From contig JADJCM010000002.1 of NCBI GenBank assembly GCA_016703225.1, positions 62,001 to 126,000 on the forward strand: a stretch of 64,000 nucleotides of DNA, read 5' to 3'. Of this stretch, positions 1 to 8,156 are shown piece by piece; within the stretch, counting starts at the first letter, position 1, and every line of letters starts with the position of its first letter. This DNA is from Lysobacterales bacterium (lineage in GTDB: Bacteria; Pseudomonadota; Gammaproteobacteria; Xanthomonadales; Ahniellaceae). The notes beneath the pieces are model-generated. The model was not told where the DNA came from. It did no database searches and worked only from the letters and a program-made list of their open reading frames with translations. Position numbers and translations under genes: made by a program.

Positions 1-642
1 CTGGCTGAAGTCGGCGATCAGGCCCTTGATGTCCTTCACTTCGACCACGACGCTGGGCGACTCCAGCGGCACCTTGGCGCGCTTTGCGGCCTTCTCGACC
101 AACGGCAGCACGCCGCTGTTGTCCTTGAGTCCGCTGTCATCCAGTGCCTCCTCGTACAGCGCCTGGGCGGCGAAGATCGGGCGGCGCTTGTCGAGCGCGC
201 GGGTCGAGCCGAGATGGCGCTTGGCCACCTGTTGCCAGCGTGCGTAGACGGACGACGGCAGTAGTTCGTCGAGTTTCTGCTTGCCCGGGTTCTTGCGCGC
301 CGACAACAGCTTCGGGATCAGCGCGAGCTGAGCGAAGAAGCCGATGTCGGCCTTGAAGCCCATGGTCGGCGGGCGCAGCACCAGTTGCGATTCCGCGATC
401 ACGCTGGCGACATCACTGGAATCCCACTTCATGCGTTTGGGCACCGGCGTCACCGTCCCCAGGATCCACATCTCGTGCTCGCCGCGGCTGATGCGCCACA
501 GGCTCGGTCCCGGCTGCACCCCGGCGACTTCGACCGATTGCATTTGCGGCGTGGCCGGATCTTCGCTCGCCGCTTCGTCAGCGCATGCGGCGCCAGCGAT
601 CGCGAACAGAAGCGTGGCGCCGAGAAGGATGCGTCGTTGCAT
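1..642 (-). CDS. TraB/GumN family protein (C-terminus cut by window edge)
   Basis: The reverse strand reads openly from an ATG at 642 to the window edge, giving 214 residues with no stop. A signal peptide is visible at residues 1-21 (MQRRILLGATLLFAIAGAA then CADE), so the protein is probably exported. The stretch SLWRISRGEHEMWILGTV at about residues 50-67 matches the opening of the TraB/GumN (PF01963) fold. Family members are widespread but biochemically poorly defined; in xanthomonads GumN lies near xanthan genes, which says little about function here. It is divergent from the exbD-like gene. The family call is firm; the function is unknown. The remaining C-terminal third is outside the window. 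Confidence 0.8.
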   Translation of the reverse strand, partial: MQRRILLGATLLFAIAGAACADEAASEDPATPQMQSVEVAGVQPGPSLWRISRGEHEMWILGTVTPVPKRMKWDSSDVASVIAESQLVLRPPTMGFKADIGFFAQLALIPKLLSARKNPGKQKLDELLPSSVYARWQQVAKRHLGSTRALDKRRPIFAAQALYEEALDDSGLKDNSGVLPLVEKAAKRAKVPLESPSVVVEVKDIKGLIADFSQ

Positions 643-774
643 GGCAGGCTCCCTGAAGTCGGCGCGCACTGTAGGCAGGCGGCGATGAACAGAAAGTTAC
701 GCCGTGGCGCCAAACCCCGCAGGGCGCCGCCCTGCGTTGGCCGCCTTGACCGCTTCGGTCGCGAGGAGTCCGCC

Positions 775-1164
775 ATGTCCAACCACGCCTCACCCATCGC
801 CCAGATCAATGTCACCCCCTTGGTCGATGTCATGCTGGTGTTGCTGATCATCTTCATGATCACCGCGCCGACCCTGACCCAGCGGCTGCTGCTGTCCTTG
901 CCCCAGCCGATGCCGAATCCGCCGCCGCCACCGACGGCGCCGCTGCGCCTCGGCATCGCCGCGGATGGTGCGTTGTGGTTCGACGGCCAAGCGATCTCGT
1001 CCGAGCGCTTCGCCGCCGAGGTCGCCTTCCTCGGCACGCGTGTGCAGCCGCCGGGCATCGAAATCGCGGCTGCGGACAGCGTCGCCTACGAACATGTGGT
1101 CGACGTGTTCGGTACGATCAAGGCCGCCGGTATCCGTCGGGTCGGCTTTGCCGAGGCGCGCTGA
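775..1164 (+). CDS. exbD: ExbD/TolR-family biopolymer transport protein
   Basis: A 129-residue protein starting at an ATG preceded by GAGGAG. The N-terminus QINVTPLVDVMLVLLIIFM holds the single inner-membrane helix (about residues 17-35) with the conserved Asp18 that takes part in proton translocation in ExbB-ExbD and TolQ-TolR motors. The rest is a periplasmic domain following a proline-rich linker (residues about 45-60). Family knowledge says ExbD works with ExbB and TonB to energise TonB-dependent receptors. No exbB or tonB gene lies on either side, so it is either a solitary ExbD or belongs to a motor encoded elsewhere. ExbD and TolR are not separable with certainty from sequence alone. 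Confidence 0.85.
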   Translation: MSNHASPIAQINVTPLVDVMLVLLIIFMITAPTLTQRLLLSLPQPMPNPPPPPTAPLRLGIAADGALWFDGQAISSERFAAEVAFLGTRVQPPGIEIAAADSVAYEHVVDVFGTIKAAGIRRVGFAEAR

Positions 1165-1283
1165 GGCGACTCCCGTCGCCGCTGCATCCGTTGTGGGCGG
1201 CGGTTCCGGGGCGGTTCATCGTGCGCCCCGACAATCGCCCCAGCGCAGCGAGCCCGCCGCGCATCCCAGCAAAGGAGTCATGC

Positions 1284-1832
1284 ATGCGTCCGATCTCAGT
1301 CGCGGTTCTGCTCGCCCTGTCCGCCAGCCTGCCCGCCGAGGCCATGGATTACTACGCGGGCGTCGGCATGCGCCAGGCGCCTTCCGCCGATGAATACCCT
1401 TATCTGGTCGGCGTGCAGATCGAAGAGGACAACGATGTTTACGCGCGCGCGTTCGGCGGCGTCTGGTTGAACGAGAACTTCGCGATCGAAGGCGCGTACC
1501 ACGACTTCGGCAGCTCGCGCCTCGGGCCGCTCGCCGACTTCGGCTTCGATCTCGAATCCGAAGGCTGGTCGCTCGGCCTGCTCTACGAATACGGTGACGC
1601 GGCGTGGGCGCCGTACACCAAGATCGGCTGGTTTACCGCCGACATCGACGGCGAGATCAACACCGTGGCCGGGCCGCAGCCATTCAGTGATTCCGATAAC
1701 GGTTTGATGCTCGAGGCCGGCGTGCGCTGGACCCCGAACGACAGCTTCTCGCTGCGCGGCGGCTACGAGTGGTTCGACTTCGCCGGCGGCGGCGATGGCG
1801 GCCTCGGCATCGGGGCACAAATCTCGTTCTGA
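1284..1832 (+). CDS. Small outer-membrane beta-barrel protein (OmpA/OmpW-like porin family)
   Basis: A 182-residue protein with signal peptide MRPISVAVLLALSASLPAEA. The mature part alternates hydrophobic and polar residues in short strands (for example YAGVGMRQ, ARAFGGVWL, FAIEGAYHDFG) and ends in IGAQISF with a terminal phenylalanine, the usual C-terminal signal for outer-membrane insertion. The start is the ATG at 1284, with AAAGGAG at 1271-1277 at good distance; an ATG four bases upstream is in another frame. It is likely an eight-stranded barrel of the OMP_b-brl type. The substrate or role cannot be read from sequence. Confidence 0.7.
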   Translation: MRPISVAVLLALSASLPAEAMDYYAGVGMRQAPSADEYPYLVGVQIEEDNDVYARAFGGVWLNENFAIEGAYHDFGSSRLGPLADFGFDLESEGWSLGLLYEYGDAAWAPYTKIGWFTADIDGEINTVAGPQPFSDSDNGLMLEAGVRWTPNDSFSLRGGYEWFDFAGGGDGGLGIGAQISF

Positions 1833-1902
1833 GCACTGAACTGAAGCACCGCCGCGTCTCGGCCTTGGCCGGGCCGCGGCGGACGACCCGCGAGGAACAC
1901 CC

Positions 1903-2154
1903 ATGCATTGTTTCGTCTATCGCAGCCGCAAACGTGACGACACCTATCTGTATCTGCGTGAGCGCGATGCGTTCGCGCTATTGCCGGAGAACATCGCGGC
2001 CACGCTCGGTGCGCTCGACTTCGTGCTCGAAGTGGAATTGACCCCTGGCCGCCGCCTGGCGCGCGAGGATGCCGGCGTGGTGCGGGCCAACCTGGCGGCA
2101 CGCGGCTTCCATCTCCAGTTCCCGCCACGCGTGGATGGCGAAGTCTCGAACTGA
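1903..2154 (+). CDS. YcgL domain-containing protein
   Basis: An 83-residue protein that fits the YcgL family (PF05166) along its whole length: the opening MHCFVYRSRKRDDTYLYL, a central LP-x-x-I segment and the closing GFHLQFPP are family hallmarks. The family is small, cytoplasmic and confined mostly to gammaproteobacteria. It is often found near rnd, but no rnd gene is present here. The function is unknown. It is 70 bases after the barrel gene and six bases before the next open frame. Confidence 0.85.
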   Translation: MHCFVYRSRKRDDTYLYLRERDAFALLPENIAATLGALDFVLEVELTPGRRLAREDAGVVRANLAARGFHLQFPPRVDGEVSN

Positions 2155-2199
2155 GCTTCGATGCATAATCACCCCATCAGTGGTTCCGGAGTTGCCGCA

Positions 2200-2934
2200 A
2201 TGATTCTTTCCCGCACGCCCATGGTCTGGTTCGTGGCCGCCGTGTCCTTGCTGCTGGCCGCTACCGACTGTGCTGGCGCCAACATCTTCAAGTGCAAGAG
2301 CAAGGACGGCGGCGTGGTCGTCTCGAACACGCCCTGCGCCCGCGGCGCCGAGCCGGACGCCAAGCTGAGCGGCGGTGCCAGCGCCAGCACCAATGCCGTG
2401 GTCTTCCGCTCTCCTTGTGAGCGCGTCGAGGCGACTGGGGCCGGGCTGGTCCAGATTCGCAGCCAAATCACCGCCGCGCAGGCGCGCGCGGTGGAGGCCG
2501 AGGATTTCGGCCGCCTGAACTCCGCCGGTGCATCGCGCCTGTTGGCCGAGATCGGGCGCAATGGCGTGCTGCGGGTGTGCGCGTTCTTTCCGGGCGGCGA
2601 TTCGACCGAGACGTTGATCGAGGCGAGTGGACTGGTGCGCCGAGATGGGGTGGTCGACGCCGATGATCCGGTGCTGGCCGCCTCGCGGCCGACGGCCGAT
2701 GCCGTGACCCAGTGCAGTGCTCAGGTGGAGGCCTGCCGCAAGGGCAGTTCGGCGCTCGATTTCTCGTTCGAACGGTGCGTGCATGCGATCCCGATCTGCG
2801 CGGCCGGCAGCGCCGACGGCTGCTGTCCGCAGGCCTGTTTCAGTGCCTACTGGAAGCCGCCATTCGATCATGCCTTGGGCTTGGCCGCGATGAAGTCCGA
2901 CGCCGATTGCCGGCGCAGTCTGATCGGGCGCTGA
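2200..2934 (+). CDS. Exported protein with DUF4124-like N-terminus
   Basis: A 244-residue protein. The start chosen is the ATG at 2200, because it gives a signal peptide (ILSRTPMVWFVAAVSLLLAA) directly; the ATG at 2161 would add 13 polar residues. Just after cleavage, NIFKCKSKDGGVVVSNTPC resembles DUF4124, a short module common in exported xanthomonad proteins. The C-terminal 80 residues carry ten or so cysteines (CSAQVEACRK, CVHAIPICAAG, GCCPQACF), suggesting a disulfide-rich periplasmic domain. No enzymatic motif was recognised. Confidence 0.6.
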   Translation: MILSRTPMVWFVAAVSLLLAATDCAGANIFKCKSKDGGVVVSNTPCARGAEPDAKLSGGASASTNAVVFRSPCERVEATGAGLVQIRSQITAAQARAVEAEDFGRLNSAGASRLLAEIGRNGVLRVCAFFPGGDSTETLIEASGLVRRDGVVDADDPVLAASRPTADAVTQCSAQVEACRKGSSALDFSFERCVHAIPICAAGSADGCCPQACFSAYWKPPFDHALGLAAMKSDADCRRSLIGR

Positions 2935-3061
2935 CGCATTCGAACTCATTGCACGCTCTTGGTGCATTCAAACGCACGAGGATGGGGCGGGCGCGGCAAA
3001 GTCGCTAGCATCGCCGCTTGCAACCCAGACAGCGGCCACCGCGGCCGCGGAGCGAGCAGCC

Positions 3062-5749
3062 ATGAGCCAGATCCACGACCTGTTGAACGACGACCTCGAC
3101 CCCAGCGAGACGCGCGAGTGGATGGAGGCGATCAGCGCCGTCATCGGCCGTGACGGTGCCGAGCGCGCGCACTTCCTGATGGAGCGCATGGTCGATGAGA
3201 CGCGCCGTGCCGGCGGCCATCTGCCGTTCCCGATGACGACCGACTACGTCAACACCATCCCGCCCTCGCGCGAGGCGAAGTCGGATGGTGACGCCGCACT
3301 CGAATGGCGCATCCGCTCGATCCTGCGCTGGAATGCGATGGCGACGGTGGTGCGCGCCAACCGCAAGCCCGGCGAACTCGGCGGCCACATCTCCTCGTTC
3401 GCATCGAGCGCGACCCTGTACGACGTCGGCTTCAACCACTTCTGGCGTGCCCCGAGCGCGACGCATCCCGGAGACTTGATCTGCATCCAGGGCCATTCCT
3501 CGCCTGGCATCTATGCGCGCGCTTTCCTCGAAGGACGCATCAGCGCCGAACAACTCGATCGCTACCGCATGGAAGTGGACGGCCAGGGCCTGTCCAGTTA
3601 TCCGCACCCGTGGTTGATGCCGGACTTCTGGCAGGCGCCGACGGTGTCGATGGGTCTCGGTCCGATCAGCGCGATCTACCAGGCGCGGTTCTTCAAGTAC
3701 CTCGAACATCGCGGGCTGATGCCCGAGTCCGACCGCAAGGTCTGGTGCTTCATGGGCGATGGCGAATCCGACGAGCCCGAGTCGCTGGGTGCGATCGCGC
3801 TCGCCGGGCGCGAGAAGCTCGACAATCTGGTGTTCGTCGTCAACTGCAATCTGCAGCGGCTCGATGGTCCGGTGCGCGGCAACGGCAAGATCATCCAGGA
3901 ACTCGAAGGCGTGTTCCGCGGCGCCGGCTGGAACGCGCTCAAGGTGATCTGGGGCAGTCACTGGGATGCGCTGTTGCAGCGTGATCCGAACGGCGTGCTG
4001 CGCAAGCTGATGAACGAGACCGTCGATGGCGAGTACCAGAACTACAAGGCCTTCGGCGGCGCCTACACACGCGAGCATTTCTTCGGGAAATACCCGGAGA
4101 CCAAGGCGATGGTGGCCAATCTCTCGGACGACGATATCTGGCACCTCAATCGCGGCGGCCATGATCCGCACAAGATCTACGCCGCCTACCATGTCGCCTC
4201 GACCCAGAAGGGCATGCCGACCGTGATTCTGGCCAAGACCGTCAAGGGCTACGGCATGGGCGAGGCCGGCGAGGCGCAGAACATCACCCACCAGCAGAAG
4301 AAGATGGATACCGATTCCATCCGTCACTTCCGCGATCGCTTCAAGTTGCCGATCAAGGACGAGGATCTGGAATCGGTGCCGTTCTATCACCCGGGCGAAG
4401 ACTCGCCGGAAGTGCAGTACATGAAGTCGCGTCGTGCCGCGCTCGGTGGCTCGCTGCCACAGCGCCGACGCAGGGCCGACGAGTCACTGCCGGTGCCGGA
4501 GCTCGCCAGTTTCGAGCGCCTGTTGAAGTCCTCGGGCGAGCGCGAAATCTCGACCACAATGGCCTTCGTGCAGGCGCTGAATCTGGTGTTGCGCGACAAG
4601 GCGGTCGGTCCGCGCGTGGTGCCGATCGTCGCCGACGAGGCGCGCACCTTCGGCATGGAAGGCCTGTTCCGCCAGATCGGCATCTATGCGCCGTTCGGCC
4701 AGTTGTACAAGCCGGTCGATGCCGACCAGCTGATGTACTACCGCGAAGACGCCGCGGGCCAGGTGCTGCAGGAAGGCATCACCGAAGCCGGAGCGATGTG
4801 CTCGTGGCTCGCGGCCGCGACCAGTTACAGCACCAACAATCTGCCGATGCTGCCGTTCTTCATCTTCTACTCGATGTTCGGCATGCAGCGCGTCGGCGAT
4901 CTCGCCTGGCTCGCCGGCGACATGCGCGCGCGCGGTTTCCTGCTCGGCGCCACCAGCGGCCGCACCACGCTCAACGGCGAAGGCCTGCAGCACGAGGACG
5001 GCCATTCGCACCTGCTCGCGTCGGCCATTCCGAACTGCAAGAGCTACGACCCGACCTTCGCGTTCGAAGTGGCGGTGATCCTGCAAGACGGCATGCGGCG
5101 CATGCTCACCGAGCAGGAAGACGGCTACTACTACATCACCCTGGTCAACGAGAACTACACCCATCCGGAGATGCCGGAAGGCGCGGCCGAAGGCATCATC
5201 CGCGGCATGTACCTGCTGCGGGATGCGGGCAAGGCGAAGAAGAACGAGCTGCGCGTGCAGCTGATGGGTTCGGGCACCATCCTGCGCGAGGCGATCGCCG
5301 CCGCCGAGTTGCTGGAGCGCGACTTCGGCGTCAAGTCTGACATCCATAGCTGCCCGAGCTACAACGAACTGCGCCGCGACGGCGCCGACGTCGAACGCTG
5401 GAATCGCCTGCATCCGGAAGCCGAGCCGCGCAAGGCCTGGATCACGCGCCAGCTCGAAGGCCGCGACGGCCCGGCCATTGCCGCCACCGACTACGTGCGC
5501 CAATACGCCGACCAGGTGCGCGCCTACCTGCCCAGGGGCATGAGCTACACCGTGCTCGGCACCGACGGCTTCGGCCGCTCCGACACCCGCGCCAACCTGC
5601 GCCGCTTCTTCGAAGTCGACCGCCACTGGATCGCCCACGCCGCAATCAGTGCCCTCGCCGACGAAGGCAAACTCAAGCGCTCCGACATCGCCAAGGCGAT
5701 CAAGCTCTATGGCATCGACACCGACAAGGCGAATCCAATGGGGGTGTGA
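3062..5749 (+). CDS. aceE: Pyruvate dehydrogenase E1 component (homodimeric type)
   Basis: An 895-residue protein, the size of proteobacterial AceE (about 887). It decarboxylates pyruvate with thiamine diphosphate and passes the acetyl group to the lipoyl domain of E2. The ThDP/Mg motif GDGES is at about residue 232 with its partner NCN near residue 260. The N-terminal DPSETREWMEAI helix that docks on E2 is present, as is the HxxxN-rich C-terminal domain. It is followed after two bases by an alarmone-synthetase frame. Neither aceF (E2) nor lpd (E3) is adjacent, so the complex is encoded at more than one locus or aceF lies elsewhere. Confidence 0.97.
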   Translation: MSQIHDLLNDDLDPSETREWMEAISAVIGRDGAERAHFLMERMVDETRRAGGHLPFPMTTDYVNTIPPSREAKSDGDAALEWRIRSILRWNAMATVVRANRKPGELGGHISSFASSATLYDVGFNHFWRAPSATHPGDLICIQGHSSPGIYARAFLEGRISAEQLDRYRMEVDGQGLSSYPHPWLMPDFWQAPTVSMGLGPISAIYQARFFKYLEHRGLMPESDRKVWCFMGDGESDEPESLGAIALAGREKLDNLVFVVNCNLQRLDGPVRGNGKIIQELEGVFRGAGWNALKVIWGSHWDALLQRDPNGVLRKLMNETVDGEYQNYKAFGGAYTREHFFGKYPETKAMVANLSDDDIWHLNRGGHDPHKIYAAYHVASTQKGMPTVILAKTVKGYGMGEAGEAQNITHQQKKMDTDSIRHFRDRFKLPIKDEDLESVPFYHPGEDSPEVQYMKSRRAALGGSLPQRRRRADESLPVPELASFERLLKSSGEREISTTMAFVQALNLVLRDKAVGPRVVPIVADEARTFGMEGLFRQIGIYAPFGQLYKPVDADQLMYYREDAAGQVLQEGITEAGAMCSWLAAATSYSTNNLPMLPFFIFYSMFGMQRVGDLAWLAGDMRARGFLLGATSGRTTLNGEGLQHEDGHSHLLASAIPNCKSYDPTFAFEVAVILQDGMRRMLTEQEDGYYYITLVNENYTHPEMPEGAAEGIIRGMYLLRDAGKAKKNELRVQLMGSGTILREAIAAAELLERDFGVKSDIHSCPSYNELRRDGADVERWNRLHPEAEPRKAWITRQLEGRDGPAIAATDYVRQYADQVRAYLPRGMSYTVLGTDGFGRSDTRANLRRFFEVDRHWIAHAAISALADEGKLKRSDIAKAIKLYGIDTDKANPMGV

Positions 5750-5755
5750 GCATGG

Positions 5756-6487
5756 GTGGGCCGCTCTCCAAGTCGCAGATCAACAAGCTCGGCGAGCGAC
5801 TCCTGGTCTGGCGCGAGCGACGATGACTTGCGCACGCTCTCGGAGTATCGCAACTCCCATGAAGTGGCCTTGGAAACCACGCTACGTGAAGTCGAAGAAT
5901 GCACTCGACTCACACCTGTCGGGCGGCCGAAATCGAATCAGAGCATCATCGAGAAGCTCCGGCGGCAGTCGACGCGTTTGAGCCAGATGCAGGACATCGC
6001 GGGTTGCCGGCTGGTCGTAGAGGGGCCGATGCAGCAGCGGCAATTGCTGGAATCGCTGCTGTCCAGGTTTCCGGGAGCAGAGGTTCACGACCGTCGGGCC
6101 AAGCCCAGCGATGGCTACCGCGCGATCCATCTCGTGGTGCAGCACGTCGATGAGCAGCACGTGGAGATCCAACTTCGGACCGAGCTACAGGACCTGTGGG
6201 CGCAATGCAGCGAACTCCTGGCGGACTTGCACGGCATCGAGGTCAAGTATGGCGGCGGACCGCCCGAGATCAGCGCGCTGCTGACGAGGCTTTCCGAGTT
6301 CGTGGCCGAGATCGAGCGATTGCAGATGCTCGCGTCTCCGAACGCCGTTGCGGACCGCGTGCGGGAGGCGGAACTGCCGGCGAGGTTGCGGTGCGGTTAT
6401 GCCGTGGTTGGCGAGAGCTTCCCGCAGTTGCGGTACTTGCTCGGCATGCTTCCCGACTTGGTTGTATCGTCGCGGCAAGCGAGGTGA
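5756..6487 (+). CDS. RelA/SpoT-domain (p)ppGpp synthetase, small-alarmone-synthetase type, with N-terminal frame interruption
   Basis: The reading frame 5756-6487 (GTG start) holds an intact RelA_SpoT synthetase domain (PF04607): KSNQSIIEKLRRQ, then MQDIAGCRLVV, KPSDGYRAIHLVV and VEIQLRTELQDLW, which are the ATP/GDP-binding and catalytic blocks. There is no HD hydrolase, TGS or ACT domain. The natural N-terminus appears to be in a different frame: from ATG 5752 the sequence reads MGGPLSKSQINKLGERL, typical of these proteins, then stops at a TGA near 5824. Removing one base around 5805-5812 would join the two as ERLRSGASDDDLRTL. So the gene carries a one-base insertion, or uses the GTG start, or the assembly has an error. 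It follows aceE by two bases in the 5752 frame. Confidence 0.8.
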   Translation: MGRSPSRRSTSSASDSWSGASDDDLRTLSEYRNSHEVALETTLREVEECTRLTPVGRPKSNQSIIEKLRRQSTRLSQMQDIAGCRLVVEGPMQQRQLLESLLSRFPGAEVHDRRAKPSDGYRAIHLVVQHVDEQHVEIQLRTELQDLWAQCSELLADLHGIEVKYGGGPPEISALLTRLSEFVAEIERLQMLASPNAVADRVREAELPARLRCGYAVVGESFPQLRYLLGMLPDLVVSSRQAR

Positions 6488-6491
6488 TGCG

Positions 6492-6728
6492 ATGTACTTC
6501 CTGATTGACTATGACCGCGGGGCGGGCAAGCTTGTGTCGATGACGGCATTCGAGGCCGATCAGGGCGTTGCAGCGCGGGCGAAGCGGTTGGCGCTGGAGC
6601 TGGAATACCACGGTGCCGGCCGGGTTCGCGAGGTGGTCATGCTGCAAGCGCCGACCGAAGCGCACATCCGCAAGACGCACCGGCGCTACTTCGAGACGCT
6701 CGAAGAACTGGTGAAGTTGGCTGGCTGA
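6492..6728 (+). CDS. Small protein encoded directly after the alarmone synthetase
   Basis: A 78-residue protein, ATG at 6492 with GAGG at 6481-6484 inside the end of the preceding gene. It opens MYFLIDYDRGAGKLVSM and ends in THRRYFETLEELVKL, with a predicted strand-rich N-terminus and helical remainder. It has no signal or membrane segment. No named family is recognised. The four-base gap to the synthetase and the tiny size suggest a co-transcribed partner; by analogy with toxSAS toxin-antitoxin pairs it could be a regulator or antitoxin, but that is inference only. Confidence 0.6.
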   Translation: MYFLIDYDRGAGKLVSMTAFEADQGVAARAKRLALELEYHGAGRVREVVMLQAPTEAHIRKTHRRYFETLEELVKLAG

Positions 6729-6732
6729 CCCT

Positions 6733-7275
6733 GTGGACCAGTCGCGCGAAGCGGTCCTCGACTTCTGGTTCCGCGAGATCGATCCGGCGCAGTGGTGGCG
6801 GGTTGATCCGGCGTTCGATGCGCTGATCCGCGAGCGGTTTCTGGCGCTGCACGCCAGGGCAGCGAGCGGCGAGTTGTTCGGGTGGCGCCGAACGGCGCAC
6901 GGGCGCCTGGCCGAGATCATCCTGCTCGATCAGTTCTCGCGGAACATGTTCCGCGGCACGCGCGAAGCGTTTGCGTGCGATCCGGTCGCGCTCGTGCTGG
7001 CGCAGGAGGCAGTCGCAGCGGGGGCGCATCTGCAGCTCGAGCCGCCGCAGCGTGCGTTCCTGTTGATGTCGTACATGCATAGCGAATCGAACGTGATCCA
7101 CGTCGAGGCCGAGCGTCTGTTTCGCGAGCACGCGCCGGCGAATCACGAGTTCGAACTGAAGCACAAGGCGATCATCGACCGCTTCGGTCGCTATCCGCAC
7201 CGCAATGCCATCCTCGGCCGCGAATCGAGCGCCGAAGAGATCGAATTCCTGAAGCAGCCGGGCTCGGGATTCTGA
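6733..7275 (+). CDS. DUF924 family protein
   Basis: A 180-residue protein beginning at GTG 6733, four bases after the previous stop. VLDFWFREIDPAQWWRVDPAFD, written here as family blocks VLDFWF and QWW, together with ILLDQFSRNMFRGT and RYPHRNAILGR are the diagnostic conserved stretches of DUF924 (PF06041). The family folds as TPR-like helices and is common in proteobacteria, but its role is unknown. It is placed in one direction with aceE, the synthetase and the 78-residue gene, so it may share their transcript. Confidence 0.85.
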   Translation: MDQSREAVLDFWFREIDPAQWWRVDPAFDALIRERFLALHARAASGELFGWRRTAHGRLAEIILLDQFSRNMFRGTREAFACDPVALVLAQEAVAAGAHLQLEPPQRAFLLMSYMHSESNVIHVEAERLFREHAPANHEFELKHKAIIDRFGRYPHRNAILGRESSAEEIEFLKQPGSGF

Positions 7276-7314
7276 GCTTCGCCTCACCTGTACAGCCGTT
7301 CCCGCCGGAGTGGA

Positions 7315-7713
7315 TCAAGTCCAGTCCGCGATCTTCAGTCCGGGGATGCGCTTGAATTCGGCGGTGTCGTGGGTGACCAGGGTCAGTTTGCGGCGTAAGG
7401 CTTGCGCGGCGATTTGCAGGTCGTACGGGCCGACCGGCGTGCCCTTGGCGTCGAGCACGGCGCGGATCCTGGCGCAGACCGCGGCGTCGTCGGCGTCGAA
7501 CTCCAGTTGCCGCAGCGGAGCGAGAAATTCACGCAGGGCCTCGCTGTTGCGCGCCAGCGCCTGGCTGCGCTGCACGCCGTACCAGAGTTCGTAGACGGTG
7601 ACGCTGGAAATCGCGAGATCGCTGCTGCGCACTTCCGCGAACCGCTTGGCCACCGCCGGCGGACGCGCCTTCATCGCGTAGATGCAGATGTTCGTGTCGA
7701 GCAGAAAGCGCAT
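7315..7713 (-). CDS. vapC: PIN-domain ribonuclease toxin, VapC family
   Basis: A 132-residue PIN-domain protein. The acidic metal ligands expected of VapC are visible: Asp6 in FLLDTN, Glu in SVTVYELWYG near residue 43, Asp in GPYDLQIAAQA near residue 98 and Asp in THDTAEF near 116. VapC toxins cleave tRNA or rRNA and are held inactive by VapB. Its ATG overlaps the antitoxin stop codon as TGATG, so translation of the two is coupled. All key residues are intact, so it is probably functional. Confidence 0.92.
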   Translation of the reverse strand: MRFLLDTNICIYAMKARPPAVAKRFAEVRSSDLAISSVTVYELWYGVQRSQALARNSEALREFLAPLRQLEFDADDAAVCARIRAVLDAKGTPVGPYDLQIAAQALRRKLTLVTHDTAEFKRIPGLKIADWT

Positions 7714-7943
7714 CAGAGACTCCGCCGCTTCTGCATTCCGGGTTGCTGGCGACCCTCGGCGAACATGTCGTCCGAGAACTTGGCGAGCGCTTCAACGAGG
7801 GCGGTCGCGGCGGGCGCGATCGCCTCGAGCACGACGCGGGAACCCTCCCGGGAAATGCGTACCTGATCGCCGGGCATGCGGAACTCGCGCGGCAGCCGCA
7901 CGGCTTGGGAGCCGCCGGACGTGAACAACTTGGCTGTCTTCAT
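7713..7943 (-). CDS. vapB: VapB-type antitoxin (AbrB/MazE fold)
   Basis: A 76-residue antitoxin. I start it at the ATG at 7943, giving MKTAKLFTSGGSQAVRLPRE, the classic VapB N-terminus; a GTG four codons upstream is possible but atypical. The N-terminal swapped-hairpin DNA-binding domain (residues about 1-45, with GSQAVRLP and VRISREGSRVVLE) is followed by a C-terminal tail that would cover the VapC active site. It precedes and overlaps vapC by one base. A near-palindrome at 7970-7981, 27 bases upstream, is a likely autoregulatory operator. Confidence 0.9.
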   Translation of the reverse strand: MKTAKLFTSGGSQAVRLPREFRMPGDQVRISREGSRVVLEAIAPAATALVEALAKFSDDMFAEGRQQPGMQKRRSL

Positions 7944-7969
7944 TGGCTGCACCACGATGTAGCTATGAC

Positions 7970-7981
7970 GTGTAGGTACAC
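7970..7981. promoter_or_regulatory. Candidate VapB operator
   Basis: GTGTAGGTACAC is symmetrical at 10 of 12 positions and lies 27 bases upstream of the vapB ATG on the reverse strand. VapBC complexes generally repress their own promoter by binding short palindromes in this position. The assignment rests on position and symmetry only. Confidence 0.4.
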
Positions 7982-8156
7982 TGTAGCAGCCGCCAACCCA
8001 AGTCGCTGCGCGGGCGGGTCCAGGTGTCCTGCGCGTGACCGGGGACCACCGCCGCTAGGGCGAATTGTCGCGGTTGGGGAGCTGACGGCGGCTTTCGCGC
8101 GCCGGGGCCTGCGTCTACACTCGGGGCATCACTTGACTGAAGACAAGGAGCGCCCG

